From: Mucilaginibacter sp.
Lineage (GTDB): Bacteria > Bacteroidota > Bacteroidia > Sphingobacteriales > Sphingobacteriaceae
Direction of reading: 5' to 3'
Length of the DNA: 40,730 nucleotides
Assembly (NCBI GenBank): GCA_030445275.1
Contig: JAUCSE010000045.1
Coordinates: forward strand, 1-40,730
The notes under the pieces are model-generated. The model did no database searches and was not told the DNA's origin. It saw nothing but the letters and a program-made list of their open reading frames with translations. Below are positions 1-8,588 of the stretch, in pieces. Position 1 is the stretch's first letter. Every line of letters begins with the position of its first letter. The position numbers were made by a program, and so were the translations under genes.

Positions 1-137
1 TTTTCCTTACCCCACAGGAGGGAACGACATATCTCGGTTTCGTATAAACGATTCTCAGAGCGTCAAATTGAATTTTTGACTGCCTTTTTCCAGCCTAAAA
101 TATTAAGGGGACTTTTTCAGTGCCCTCCATATTTTTG
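1..137 (+). other. Possible mobile-element end with partial unidentified reading frame
   Basis: A plus-strand frame is open from the window edge and stops with TGA at 77-79; its last residues read GGNDISRFRINDSQSVKLNF, which looks like a normal protein C-terminus but which I do not recognise. About 28 bases later, at 107-128, lies an imperfect inverted motif (GGGGAC, seven bases, then GTGCCC) ending in CCTCC. Terminal repeats resembling this 'actgaaaaagtccc' motif are familiar from IS1182-type elements, so this may be the right end of an insertion sequence whose transposase lies outside the window. The IS assignment is from memory of such ends and is weak. A second plus frame open to 453 runs antisense through the M28 peptidase gene and is not credible. 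Confidence 0.25.
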
Positions 138-180
138 CGCCGCTTTTTTTGAAATTTTGATAATTGGTACTCAAACTACA

Positions 181-1749
181 TTACCTGACCTCTTGAGATA
201 TCTTACCATCTACAAATGGCCTTTTATCGCGGTTGGCGAGTTCCCATCCGGTGTAAAATACCAGTTGTGCACGTTTAACCAGCAACGGGAAGTTGATTTT
301 ACTTACCTCATCACCAGGGGCGTGATAATCGGCATGTACCCCGTTAAAGTAAAAAATAATGGGTACGCCATGTTTGGCAAAGTTATAATGATCACTGCGA
401 TAGTAAAACCTGTTAGGATCATTAGGGTCATCGTACTTATAGTCAAGGTTTAATTTGGTATAGGTATTATTGGCCTGCTCGCCAATATCATGCAGCTCTT
501 TGCTCAGCATTGATGAACCAATGGCATAAACATAATTGGCAGAATCAGGCTTTCCAATATACTCTTCACCCACGCGACCAATCATGTCTATGTTCAGATC
601 AGTGATGGTATTGGCCAGTGGGAAAACAGGATGCTCTGAATAGTATTCAGAACCCAGCAATCCTTTCTCTTCACCCACATTACCCAAAAACAGGATACTG
701 CGACGCGGGCCGTGACCATCTTTTTTTGCTTGCGAAAAAGCCCGGGCAATTTCAAGTACACCGGTAGTGCCTGAGCCATCGTCATCAGCTCCGTTGTTTA
801 CCTTGTCTTTTGCAGACGGGTCAGGATTTAGTCCGATATGGTCATAGTGGGCCGAAATTATCAGTACTTCATCTTTCAGGTCAGTACCAGGCAAGTAACC
901 CAGTACGTCAACCGCTTTTACATCACTATGGCTGGTATTATAATTTATGGCCACGGTACTTTTAATGCTTAAGGCAGGCGTAACAGCGGCTGCCGAAGCT
1001 GTTTTTATCTCGTCGTAAGTTTTGCCGGCTGGTTTTACCAATTCATCGGCCAGGGCTGCGGTAATATTAAATAAAGGCGCGTTTGTGCTGGCCGCTTTGG
1101 CGGCATCTTTTATAGTAAGTCGCGGACTTGCTACACTTTTACCAAAACGGGCAAGCGCACCTGCTATACCAGCATTTGCGGCGAGTATAGCTGCCGGGTT
1201 TTTGCTTTGCAGGAACTTGATAGTTGCGGTGCGTTTAGCGGTTAAGCGATAACTTGTATTTGGTTTGGCTCCGTCCTCGGGTTTGTCCTCATTTATCCAA
1301 AGTAATATTTTTCCGGTAAGGTCGGTTGTGCCAACCTCGTTTTCGGTTCCGTAACCTACAAACACAACGTCATTTACGTTGATGCTGTTATCAGGATAAG
1401 TTCCGGTTAAATAAAAATCCTGACCGTAACCGAATGGCTTTCCGTTAACTGTAAATGCGGTTACTTTTAACGCATTTACAGTTAACGGCACATCAAAAAA
1501 GTACGATCCGTTTACAGGGGCCTGTAGTCCCAGTTTTTTAAACTCGACAGCTATGTAATTGGCGGCTTTCTCGGCACCTGGTTTTCCAGTTTCGCGACCC
1601 TCAAAAGCGTCAGATGCCAAAATGCTTAGATGTTTTTTAGCATCATCAGCACTGATGATCTGCGCATATTTTACAATAGTTGGGTTTTGCTGGGCGCATG
1701 CATTTAAGGCAAATGCAGTTGAAAGAGCCCATAGTGATATTTTTTTCAT
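181..1749 (-). CDS. M28 family zinc metallopeptidase, exported lipoprotein
   Basis: 522 residues. The N-terminus is a signal peptide ending in LNAC, so Cys18 is probably lipidated and the protein anchored in the envelope. Residues about 85-280 carry an inserted PA-like region, and the M28 catalytic domain follows: SAHYDHIG (His301, Asp303), GADDDGSG (metal-bridging Asp322), GEEKGLLGS (catalytic Glu360, metal Glu361), NIDMIGR (Asp388) and DYHAPGDE (His476). All five expected zinc ligands and the general base are present, so it should be an active aminopeptidase or carboxypeptidase of the di-zinc type working on peptides outside the cytoplasm. The exact substrate cannot be read from the sequence. 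It is the last gene of the minus-strand block, 71 bases after rpiB, and starts with ATG; no Shine-Dalgarno sequence is visible. Confidence 0.93.
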   Translation of the reverse strand: MKKISLWALSTAFALNACAQQNPTIVKYAQIISADDAKKHLSILASDAFEGRETGKPGAEKAANYIAVEFKKLGLQAPVNGSYFFDVPLTVNALKVTAFTVNGKPFGYGQDFYLTGTYPDNSINVNDVVFVGYGTENEVGTTDLTGKILLWINEDKPEDGAKPNTSYRLTAKRTATIKFLQSKNPAAILAANAGIAGALARFGKSVASPRLTIKDAAKAASTNAPLFNITAALADELVKPAGKTYDEIKTASAAAVTPALSIKSTVAINYNTSHSDVKAVDVLGYLPGTDLKDEVLIISAHYDHIGLNPDPSAKDKVNNGADDDGSGTTGVLEIARAFSQAKKDGHGPRRSILFLGNVGEEKGLLGSEYYSEHPVFPLANTITDLNIDMIGRVGEEYIGKPDSANYVYAIGSSMLSKELHDIGEQANNTYTKLNLDYKYDDPNDPNRFYYRSDHYNFAKHGVPIIFYFNGVHADYHAPGDEVSKINFPLLVKRAQLVFYTGWELANRDKRPFVDGKISQEVR

Positions 1750-1820
1750 CTATTATTTATAAGAAATTTATAGTTAATGGTAAAAATGTATTTTTTGCTT
1801 TCTGCTTTTGGCTTTAAGCT

Positions 1821-2255
1821 TCAACAGGCAATTTTACCAACCCGGGTAGCGTGGCGGCCACCTTCAAAATCGGCGCTTAAAAAGGCAGTCACAATTTTTT
1901 TTGCCTCGTCGATGCTGATAAAGCGGGCGGGGATACAAACTATATTGGCATTGTTATGCTTGCGGGAAAGTTCGGCGAGTTCAACGGTCCAGCATATAGC
2001 TGCACGGATGCCCTGGTGTTTGTTGGCGGTAATGGCCACACCGTTGGCGCTGCCGCAAACCAAAATACCCAGATCAAAATCGCCGCTTTCCACTGCTGAT
2101 GCAACGGGATGCGCAAAGTCGGGATAATCGGCAGAGGCATCGGAGTAGGTGCCAAAATCTTTTAGTTCAGCGGTCTGTACAGCTTCCAGTAACGCTTGTT
2201 TATAGTCAAAGCCGGCATGATCGGCACCAATGGCAATTTTTAGCCCTTCTTTCAT
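1821..2255 (-). CDS. rpiB: Ribose-5-phosphate isomerase B
   Basis: 144 residues, normal for the RpiB/LacAB family. It interconverts ribose 5-phosphate and ribulose 5-phosphate in the non-oxidative pentose phosphate pathway, in the cytoplasm. Visible family marks are GADHAGF near the N-terminus (phosphate and substrate binding), the catalytic Cys67 in VCGSANGVA, His100 in SRKHNNANIVC, and the C-terminal GGRHATRVGKI with the phosphate-binding arginines. It lies between tatC (separated by 331 bases full of repeats and a terminator) and the M28 peptidase gene. The stop codon is immediately followed by an AAAGC-rich repeat (about 1795-1820). Confidence 0.96.
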   Translation of the reverse strand: MKEGLKIAIGADHAGFDYKQALLEAVQTAELKDFGTYSDASADYPDFAHPVASAVESGDFDLGILVCGSANGVAITANKHQGIRAAICWTVELAELSRKHNNANIVCIPARFISIDEAKKIVTAFLSADFEGGRHATRVGKIAC

Positions 2256-2381
2256 GGAGTTTAAGTTTATAGGCTACAAATGTGCAAATAAATCATAGAT
2301 GTGCAAATTTCAGATGTGCAGGTGTGCAAATTAGCTCGTTGATGGCTTCGCCGTTTCAAATGTGCAGATAATGTATTTTTC

Positions 2382-2511
2382 CCCACGCGTTATTGCGAGG
2401 CACGAAGCAATCTCTACACAGGCAGATCAAATAGAAAAGTTCATCACTTAGTTACTCGCTCTGTATAGCATATAGATTGCTTCGTCGTTCCTCCTCGCAA
2501 TAACGCGTGGG
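2382..2511. repeat. Family A palindromic repeat, copy 1
   Basis: Perfect 19-base terminal inverted repeats (CCCACGCGTTATTGCGAGG at 2382-2400 and its complement at 2493-2511) with further complementary blocks inside: GAAGCAATCT near 2404 and AGATTGCTTC near 2474. The same architecture, with TCATTGCGA near the outer ends, recurs at 13776, 16973, 24965 and 35420. It has no coding capacity and looks like a REP- or MITE-type dispersed element. Confidence 0.85.
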
Positions 2512-2516
2512 ATTTA

Positions 2517-2552
2517 AACAATAAAAGCGGCCTATAAGCCGCTTTTATTGTT
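2517..2552. terminator. Bidirectional intrinsic terminator between tatC and rpiB
   Basis: Perfect 15-base stem, AACAATAAAAGCGGC at 2517-2531 pairing with 2538-2552, with a six-base loop CTATAA. A GC-rich core next to the loop and an A/T tract in the outer stem give a U-tract in either direction. For the minus strand it would end tatC transcription about 35 bases after its stop. Confidence 0.8.
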
Positions 2553-2586
2553 ATCATTTGCACATCTGAAATCTGTCATCTGCACA

Positions 2587-3453
2587 TTAGCTTGACATTG
2601 TTTCGTCGTGGGTTTTTAGTTTTCTTTTTTCAACCAGACCGGCTACTATGATACTCACTTCGTAAAGTACAAATAGCGGTATACTTACAACGGTCATGGT
2701 AAGCATATCGGGGGTTGGTGTTACTACAGCTGCAATGATCAATATGATCACAATGGCATACCTACGTGTTTCGCGCATAAACTTGGGTGTTAAAATACCC
2801 AGGTTCGATAATATATACACCAAAATTGGCAGCTGGAATACCACCCCTGTTGCCAGTGTTAAAGTAGCAACAGATGATATATAAGAATCAATAGAGAATA
2901 AGTTCTGAATCTGGTCACTTACTGTATAGCCCGATAAAAAGTTAATAGACATGGGTGTGATCACATAATACCCAAACATGATACCCAAAAAGAACAGCAA
3001 ACAGGCATAAAAAACAAAACCTGTTGCGGCCTTACGTTCCTTTTCATGCAGGGCAGGTTTTATAAAGCGCCATATTTCCCAGATCAGGTAGGGGACACCC
3101 AGGGTGATACCTATAATGAGCGCCGAATTGATCTGCAGGGTAAACTGACCGGCCATTTCAGTATTGATCAGTTGGATATGGATTTTATCAATACAAAAGC
3201 CAGAGCGATGCAAAGCCGCGCCCAGATTGCACAGCATACGATATGTCCAGAAAGCGGGCTTGCTGGGGGCCATGATCACATTAGTAAATATCCAGTCGTA
3301 ATAATAAAATACTACGCAGGTAAATATCACAATGGCTATCGAAGCTCGTACCAAATGCCATCTTAAAGCTTCTAAATGATCGAAGAATGACATTTCTGCC
3401 TCCATCGTTTTGCCTTTTTCCTTAATGGCTTTAATTATCTTGTTCTCGCTCAT
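2587..3453 (-). CDS. tatC: Sec-independent protein translocase subunit TatC
   Basis: 288 residues from the ATG at 3453; an in-frame TTG four codons upstream is less likely. TatC is the multi-spanning inner-membrane receptor for twin-arginine signal peptides. The sequence shows the N-terminal cytoplasmic stretch with MSFFDHLEALRWHLVRA before the first helix, six hydrophobic segments, the conserved Glu region after LIWEIWRFIKPALHEKER, and VTPTPDMLTM before the last helices, all TatC signatures. The long periplasmic insertion between helices 1 and 2 (about residues 55-95) is commonly seen in Bacteroidota TatC. No tatA is next to it. A terminator follows at 2517-2552. Confidence 0.96.
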   Translation of the reverse strand: MSENKIIKAIKEKGKTMEAEMSFFDHLEALRWHLVRASIAIVIFTCVVFYYYDWIFTNVIMAPSKPAFWTYRMLCNLGAALHRSGFCIDKIHIQLINTEMAGQFTLQINSALIIGITLGVPYLIWEIWRFIKPALHEKERKAATGFVFYACLLFFLGIMFGYYVITPMSINFLSGYTVSDQIQNLFSIDSYISSVATLTLATGVVFQLPILVYILSNLGILTPKFMRETRRYAIVIILIIAAVVTPTPDMLTMTVVSIPLFVLYEVSIIVAGLVEKRKLKTHDETMSS

Positions 3454-3529
3454 TGTGTATATCAATACCGCTATATAAAAGGTATTGTGCTAAGTACGTT
3501 TTATTATGTGAAGATAGTTTGAATTTTTT

Positions 3530-4864
3530 TTAAAATTGAAACGTTTCCATAAACTTGGTAGTAAAGTTACCGGCACGGAAGTTAGGGTCCTGTAATAATT
3601 TAAGGTGGAAAGGTATAGTTGTTTTTACACCTTCTATCACAAACTCGCTCAATGCCCGCTCCATAGTACTCAGTGCTTCGTCGCGGGTTTGCGCTACGCA
3701 AATCACCTTGGCTATCATTGAATCGTAGTTTGGCGGTATTACATAACCTGTATATACGTGTGTATCAATACGCACGCCATGACCACCCGGCGAGTGGAAG
3801 TTGGTTATTTTACCCGGTGAAGGGCGAAAATTATTGTAAGGATCTTCGGCGTTGATACGGCACTCAATGGCGTGCATGGTTGGCTCGTAATTTTTGCCCG
3901 AGATAGGAATACCTGCAGCAACCTTGATCTGTTCTTTGATCAGGTCAAAGTTGATTACTTCCTCAGTAACCGGGTGTTCTACCTGGATACGGGTATTCAT
4001 TTCCATGAAGTAGAAGTTGCGGTCTTTATCAACCAAAAACTCTACAGTACCGGCACCTTCATACTTAACGGCTTTGGCACCTTTTATAGCTGCCTCGCCC
4101 ATTTTTTTGCGGAGTTTATCAGTCATGAAAGGCGATGGAGATTCTTCAACCAGTTTCTGGTGACGGCGTTGTATAGAACAATCGCGCTCAGAAAGGTGGC
4201 ATACTTTACCATACTGGTCGCCTACTACCTGTATCTCAATGTGGCGAGGGTCTTGTACGTATTTTTCCAGGTATAAACCATCATTACCAAAGGCAGCGCC
4301 TGATTCTGCCCGTGCAGAATCCCAGGCGTTCTCAAATTCTTCATCTTTCCAAACAATACGCATACCACGGCCACCACCACCGGCAGTTGCTTTTAATATA
4401 ACCGGGTAACCTATTTTATTAGCTATTGTGATACCTTGTTTCACATCAGCAAGTAAACCTTCTGAACCCGGAACAATAGGTACACCGGCTTTTTTCATGG
4501 TTTCTTTGGCTGATGCCTTATCGCCCATTTTGTTGATCTGATCGGCGGTGGCACCAATAAATTTGATCCCGTAATCGGCACAGATAGCGGAGAATTTGGC
4601 ATTTTCAGACAAGAAACCATAACCCGGATGTATAGCATCGGCATTGGTCAACTCGGCTGCCGAAATGATATTAGGAATATTTAAGTAAGAATCGCGACTT
4701 GGAGGGGGGCCTATACAAACAGCTTCATCAGCAAAACGTACATGAAGGCTATCGCGGTCGGCAGTGGAATATACAGCTATAGTTTTTATACCCATCTCTT
4801 TGCAGGTACGGATAATTCGCAGAGCAATTTCGCCCCGGTTAGCTATTAATATTTTTTTAAACAT
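3530..4864 (-). CDS. accC: Acetyl-CoA carboxylase, biotin carboxylase subunit
   Basis: 444 residues, close to the usual 447-450. It carboxylates the biotin on AccB using ATP and bicarbonate, the first half-reaction of malonyl-CoA formation. Domain order is intact: N-terminal biotin-carboxylase fold ([17 protein letters not shown]), ATP-grasp domain with the glycine loop [11 protein letters not shown], the [15 protein letters not shown] strand, the catalytic [14 protein letters not shown] motif, and the C-terminal domain with [12 protein letters not shown]. It is the last gene of the yceD-rpmF-plsX-fabH-accB-accC block; 139 bases of repeat separate it from accB. Confidence 0.97.
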   Translation of the reverse strand: MFKKILIANRGEIALRIIRTCKEMGIKTIAVYSTADRDSLHVRFADEAVCIGPPPSRDSYLNIPNIISAAELTNADAIHPGYGFLSENAKFSAICADYGIKFIGATADQINKMGDKASAKETMKKAGVPIVPGSEGLLADVKQGITIANKIGYPVILKATAGGGGRGMRIVWKDEEFENAWDSARAESGAAFGNDGLYLEKYVQDPRHIEIQVVGDQYGKVCHLSERDCSIQRRHQKLVEESPSPFMTDKLRKKMGEAAIKGAKAVKYEGAGTVEFLVDKDRNFYFMEMNTRIQVEHPVTEEVINFDLIKEQIKVAAGIPISGKNYEPTMHAIECRINAEDPYNNFRPSPGKITNFHSPGGHGVRIDTHVYTGYVIPPNYDSMIAKVICVAQTRDEALSTMERALSEFVIEGVKTTIPFHLKLLQDPNFRAGNFTTKFMETFQF

Positions 4865-4871
4865 CTTTTTT

Positions 4872-5003
4872 TAAATGTGCAGATTACAAATGTGCAAATA
4901 TGCAGATGATAAATTACAGATATGCAGATGTGCAAATTATAAATGTGCAGATGAATTAAAACCAATCATCTGCACATCTGAAATCCGCATATCTGCACAT
5001 CTA
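4872..5003. repeat. Family C repeat cluster (ATGTGCAGAT type) between accB and accC
   Basis: About seven direct copies of variants of ATGTGCAGAT/ATGTGCAAAT followed by inverted copies (ATCTGCACAT). The centre forms a perfect 12-base hairpin, ATGTGCAGATGA at 4943-4954 with 4966-4977. The same motif set fills 2276-2363 with 2556-2588, 5551-5692, 15588-15675 and 16925-16958. It occupies the whole gap inside what would otherwise be a close accB-accC pair. Confidence 0.8.
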
Positions 5004-5477
5004 CTAAATAGGTTCTACTAAAAATAAAGGCTGGTCGTACTCAACCGGTGATGCATTATCAACCAGTATTTTAACTATACGGCCCGAAATTTCTGATTCA
5101 ATTTCATTGAAAAGCTTCATGGCTTCGATAATGCAAACCACAGAGCCGGTTTTTATCTCATCACCAACGTTTACAAACAATGGTTTATCAGGGCTTGCCG
5201 AGCGATAAAAAGTACCGATCATTGGCGACTTGATGGTAAGATACTTCGAGGTGTCCGGACCTGCTGGCGCGGTAGGAGCTATAGGCTCGGCTGCTGCGGC
5301 TGGTGCCAACGGTAATGCAGCCAGTGCAGTTTGCGCAGGAATGGTAGCGCTAATAACCTGTGGCTGTACCTCGTTGGTTTTTATAGTGATCTTAAAATCT
5401 TTTTGCTCAATTGACACTTCATTTACGCCTGATTTTGAAACGAAGCGAATAAGGTCCTGAATTTGTTTAATATCCAT
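5004..5477 (-). CDS. accB: Biotin carboxyl carrier protein of acetyl-CoA carboxylase
   Basis: 157 residues. N-terminal residues 1-45 form the conserved dimerisation or targeting segment ([21 protein letters not shown]), residues about 46-75 are an Ala/Pro-rich mobile linker, and residues 80-157 are the biotinyl domain with Lys121 in the [11 protein letters not shown] motif as the biotinylation site. The carrier moves carboxybiotin between AccC and the AccA/AccD carboxyltransferase, which are not in this window. It lies between fabH and accC in the fatty-acid initiation cluster. Confidence 0.96.
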   Translation of the reverse strand: MDIKQIQDLIRFVSKSGVNEVSIEQKDFKITIKTNEVQPQVISATIPAQTALAALPLAPAAAAEPIAPTAPAGPDTSKYLTIKSPMIGTFYRSASPDKPLFVNVGDEIKTGSVVCIIEAMKLFNEIESEISGRIVKILVDNASPVEYDQPLFLVEPI

Positions 5478-5550
5478 ACTTGGGGATTGATTGGTTTTGG
5501 ATAAAGTTTTTAATTTCTAAGTGTTAAATATAATAACGTACAAACTGGCA

Positions 5551-5681
5551 ATATGCAAAAATGCAGACTGCAAATGTGCAAATGTTTTTTAATGATTTAG
5601 CTATAAATTAAGTAACATATTAAAATGAACAGATGTTTTATATTTCTGATTTGCATATCTGCCCATCTGAAATATGCACAT
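5551..5681. repeat. Family C repeat pair flanking an AT-rich spacer between fabH and accB
   Basis: Decamer-like copies (ATATGCAAAAATGCAGA, CAAATGTGCAAATG) at about 5551-5583 are matched by reverse-oriented ones (GCATATCTGCCCATCTGAAATATGCACAT) at about 5652-5680, with an AT-rich spacer of some 70 bases. The right side abuts the stop codon of fabH. No gene is visible. Confidence 0.65.
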
Positions 5682-6671
5682 TTAATATGCCCATTTTAAA
5701 TATACGGAACCCCAGGTAAACCCGCCGCCAAAAGCAGCTAAAATAAGGTTATCGCCTTTTTTAAATTTATTTTCCCACTCCCACAAACATAGTGGTATGG
5801 TGCCATTGGTAGTGTTACCATAGCGTTCAATATTTATAATTACCTTATCGGCGCTTAAGCCGGTGCGACTTGCGGTAGCGTCAATAATGCGTTTGTTAGC
5901 CTGGTGTGGTACCAGCCATGCAACATCATCGGCTGTAAGTTGGTTACGCTCCATCACCTCATGCGCTACATCGGCCATATTGGTTACCGCGAATTTGAAT
6001 ACCGCAGGACCTTCCTGGTAAGCAAAATGCTCGCGGGCATCTACAGTTGCGTGGCTTGCGGGTTTTACAGAGCCTCCGGCTTTTTGATGCAAGTATTGTG
6101 CGCCTGCGCCATCGCTTTTTAGTATGGAATCAATAATGCCGTTACCTTCGGTATCTGGCTCAAGCAATACGGCACCGCAGCCATCGCCAAAAATAATGCA
6201 AGTGGCACGATCTTCATAGTTAACTATCGACGACATTTTATCGCCTCCAATAACCAGTACTTTTTTATGTTTGCCGTTTTCAATAAACTGGGCTCCTGTG
6301 GTAAGGCCAAAAATAAAGCCTGAACAAGCAGCTTGTAAATCGAATCCCCAGGCATTTACCGCGCCAATTTTATTGGCCAGAATATTGGCTGTTGCCGGGA
6401 AGGGCATATCAGGTGTAGTGGTGCAAAAAATAACAAGGTCAATTTCTTCAGCACTTATACCGCGTTTTTTTAATAACCCGTTAACCGCCGGAACTGCCAT
6501 GTCAGATGTACCCAGGCCTTCGCCTTTTAATATACGCCGCTCTTTAATGCCGGTGCGGCTCACTATCCACTCATCATTTGTATCAACCAGGGTTTCAAGC
6601 TCCTTGTTGGTTAAAATATAGTCGGGAACGTAACCATGTACAGCAGTAATAGCAGCATGAATTTTACTCAT
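5682..6671 (-). CDS. fabH: Beta-ketoacyl-ACP synthase III
   Basis: 329 residues, the usual length. FabH condenses an acyl-CoA primer with malonyl-ACP to start fatty-acid synthesis. The catalytic triad of the thiolase-like fold is visible: Cys116 in LQAACSGF, His256 in VPHQANKRI and Asn286 in [11 protein letters not shown]; the C-terminal [12 protein letters not shown] is also typical. It follows plsX by 11 bases on the same strand and was probably transcribed with it. In Bacteroidota the primer is often branched (iso) acyl-CoA; that is family knowledge and not visible here. Confidence 0.97.
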   Translation of the reverse strand: MSKIHAAITAVHGYVPDYILTNKELETLVDTNDEWIVSRTGIKERRILKGEGLGTSDMAVPAVNGLLKKRGISAEEIDLVIFCTTTPDMPFPATANILANKIGAVNAWGFDLQAACSGFIFGLTTGAQFIENGKHKKVLVIGGDKMSSIVNYEDRATCIIFGDGCGAVLLEPDTEGNGIIDSILKSDGAGAQYLHQKAGGSVKPASHATVDAREHFAYQEGPAVFKFAVTNMADVAHEVMERNQLTADDVAWLVPHQANKRIIDATASRTGLSADKVIINIERYGNTTNGTIPLCLWEWENKFKKGDNLILAAFGGGFTWGSVYLKWAY

Positions 6672-6682
6672 CTTTTATTTTT

Positions 6683-7621
6683 TTACTGAAAAGCTTGTTT
6701 AATTTTATCAACCAGGCGGCTCTCAACCATGTTTCTTGATAGAAGGATCATGTTTTTAATGGCTTCGGGGCTCGAAATGCCATGACCTACAATTACAGGG
6801 GCATTTACACCCAGTATAGGGCTGCCACCATATTGCTCATAATTAAACCTGTCGAAAAACTCGTCTTTAAGCTGTTTCTTTCGTGTTATAACATAAAATG
6901 ATTCGGCAAGCTTTAATATCACATTACCTGTAAAACCATCACATACAAAAACATCAGCGCCTTCACTAAACAAGTCGCGTCCTTCAACGTTGCCTACAAA
7001 GTTAAACAAGGATGTTTCTTTCATTAAAGGATAGGTAGCCTGGCAAAGAATGTTCCCTTTTTCTTCCTCTTCGCCAATGTTCATGAGCGCTACACGCGGG
7101 TTATCAATATCATATACTGATTGCGCAAGCAAGCTGCCAAGTACGCCAAACTGAAGTAAAACATCAGGTTTGCAATCGGCATTGGCACCTACATCCAACA
7201 AAATACCCAAACCTCCTTTAAGTTTGGGTACAATAGTGGTCATGGCCGGCCGTATAACGCCTGGAATGGTTTTTACACTAAACATGGCACCAACAAGCAT
7301 AGCACCGGTGTTACCAGCCGATGCAAAAGCCTGTATCTGACCTTCTTTAAGCAGTTGAAAACCAACCGAGATACTTGAATCCGGCTTTTGAACAATGGCT
7401 TTTGTAGGGTGCTCGCCCATACCTATCACCTCGGTTGTATGCACAAACTCGAAATGATCGGGGCTCACATTGTTTTCCTGAAGAATAGTAGCAGTAAGAT
7501 CTTTGTCGCCAATAAGCACCAGTTTTTGGTCGGCAGACAAAGCCTTATAAGCTTCGATTGCCCCTAAAACGGTTGCTTTGGGAGCAAAATCACCGCCCAT
7601 AATATCTAAGCCAATCTTCAT
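6683..7621 (-). CDS. plsX: Phosphate acyltransferase PlsX
   Basis: 312 residues. PlsX converts acyl-ACP to acyl-phosphate for the PlsY step of phosphatidic acid synthesis, acting at the inner face of the membrane. The MKIGLDIMGGDFAPKATVLGA start, the SAGNTGAML motif, the glycine-rich LLDVGAN and the VCDGFTGNVILKLAES segment mark the family. It lies 16 bases downstream of rpmF and 11 bases upstream of fabH, the classic rpmF-plsX-fabH arrangement. Confidence 0.96.
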   Translation of the reverse strand: MKIGLDIMGGDFAPKATVLGAIEAYKALSADQKLVLIGDKDLTATILQENNVSPDHFEFVHTTEVIGMGEHPTKAIVQKPDSSISVGFQLLKEGQIQAFASAGNTGAMLVGAMFSVKTIPGVIRPAMTTIVPKLKGGLGILLDVGANADCKPDVLLQFGVLGSLLAQSVYDIDNPRVALMNIGEEEEKGNILCQATYPLMKETSLFNFVGNVEGRDLFSEGADVFVCDGFTGNVILKLAESFYVITRKKQLKDEFFDRFNYEQYGGSPILGVNAPVIVGHGISSPEAIKNMILLSRNMVESRLVDKIKQAFQ

Positions 7622-7637
7622 TTTAAGAAAATTAAAC

Positions 7638-7829
7638 TTATGCTACTGCTGCTTTCTCTATCAGTAATTTACCGTTGTAGTAAACATTACCATCAACAGT
7701 ATAAGCTCTGTGCGGTAAATGTACAGCACCAGTAGTTTGGCAAGTAGTTAAAGTTGGAGCTTCAGCTTTGTAGTGTGTTCTACGCTTATCTCTTCTTGAT
7801 TTGGATATTTTACGCTTTGGATGTGGCAT
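7638..7829 (-). CDS. rpmF: 50S ribosomal protein bL32
   Basis: 63 residues, very basic at the N-terminus ([21 protein letters not shown]), then the [19 protein letters not shown] segment found in bL32. Only one Cys is obvious (in TTCQTTG), so this is a form without the four-Cys zinc ribbon. It lies 14 bases after yceD and 16 bases before plsX. Confidence 0.96.
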   Translation of the reverse strand: MPHPKRKISKSRRDKRRTHYKAEAPTLTTCQTTGAVHLPHRAYTVDGNVYYNGKLLIEKAAVA

Positions 7830-7843
7830 GATCCTGTTATTTG

Positions 7844-8368
7844 TTATTTATTTATTTTCCTGAGTACATCCCACCGTGGGTCTGTTTGCTCATTTTGTTC
7901 ATCATTTCCCGAAAGGTTATTTAACTTTTCGAGCATTTCTTTATCACATGATGAGGTGTTACCCTCATTGCTGCATACCGATATAAATGGCATGGCAACG
8001 TTTATATATTCATATATTAACCCAGCAATATTGATCTCGTGATCATTTTTACTGAGGGTGATGATCTCATCATCTTCGTCAATTACCTCGTCGCTAAACT
8101 TAGCGATCTGTTGTTCGGTTATATCGAGCGGTTGCTGATATTGTGCCAAACACCTATCGCAGGTAGCTTCAACAGTGCCTTTGATCTGAAAATTCAGAAT
8201 CAGCATTGTTTCCTGTCTGTCCAATTCTACCAGGCATTGCAGATTTGCTTTCTTTACCAGCGAATATTCAAATTCGTCAAAAAAAGCGTCGTCAACAACA
8301 AACTCAAACTGGTGTTTCCCAAGTTTAAGCCCTGTAAAAGGAATCGAATATTTTCTAAGCGATTTCAA
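7844..8368 (-). CDS. yceD: YceD/DUF177 family protein (23S rRNA accumulation)
   Basis: 174 residues if started at the TTG giving (M)[16 protein letters not shown]; an earlier in-frame TTG at 8389 adds seven residues that look unlike the family. No ATG is available near the start. Family features are the CDRCLAQY motif in the middle (about residues 70-77) and a second Cys pair in [13 protein letters not shown], which together could bind zinc, and the C-terminal [10 protein letters not shown]. YceD homologues support 23S rRNA accumulation and ribosome assembly, and its place directly before rpmF is conserved widely. Function is from the family and context. Confidence 0.88.
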   Translation of the reverse strand: MKSLRKYSIPFTGLKLGKHQFEFVVDDAFFDEFEYSLVKKANLQCLVELDRQETMLILNFQIKGTVEATCDRCLAQYQQPLDITEQQIAKFSDEVIDEDDEIITLSKNDHEINIAGLIYEYINVAMPFISVCSNEGNTSSCDKEMLEKLNNLSGNDEQNEQTDPRWDVLRKINK

Positions 8369-8389
8369 TGAGCAACAATTAGCCTGCAA

Positions 8390-8588
8390 ATGTAGGGAAA
8401 AATACTACAATTGAAAACTGTTTTTTTAAAAATGCAAAATGCTGGTGATTAAAGGCTACGCATCAATATTGAACCTCAAAATATTTGGTTTCTAACAACC
8501 AGCATGCAAATATATACCAAATACCGCAATGGTCACTTAATTTTTAATGTTTTATTAAGCCGGCGTATACCGCCCGAAAGCTATCGTT
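8390..8588. other. Intergenic region upstream of yceD
   Basis: Roughly 200 bases between the divergently placed yceD start and the end of the next minus-strand gene. It is AT-rich, has no family A, C or D repeat and no credible reading frame. It should hold the promoter for the yceD-rpmF-plsX-fabH block, but I cannot point to a convincing one. Confidence 0.5.

Larger units (their letters stand above)
2256..2586. other. Intergenic region of nested repeats
   Basis: 331 bases without a gene. From rpiB outward it holds several copies of an ATGTGCAAAT-like decamer (about 2276-2363), the 130-base family A palindrome (2382-2511), a perfect terminator hairpin (2517-2552), and reverse-oriented copies of the decamer (about 2556-2588) reaching the stop codon of tatC. 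The decamer copies therefore flank the palindrome on both sides in opposite orientation, as if the palindrome had inserted inside an older inverted repeat. I see no open reading frame of credible composition. Confidence 0.8.

Noticed and set aside
76..453. Long plus-strand open frame overlapping the M28 gene
   Set aside because: It runs antisense to the end of a well-supported peptidase gene, and its product is Phe-rich with no recognisable features.
4872..5003. Possible CRISPR array in the ATGTGCAGAT repeats
   Set aside because: Units are short, imperfect, without regular spacers, mixed in orientation, and there are no cas genes.
8369..8389. Longer yceD start at TTG 8389
   Set aside because: The extra residues (MQANCCS) do not resemble the family start; the second TTG gives the expected [11 protein letters not shown].
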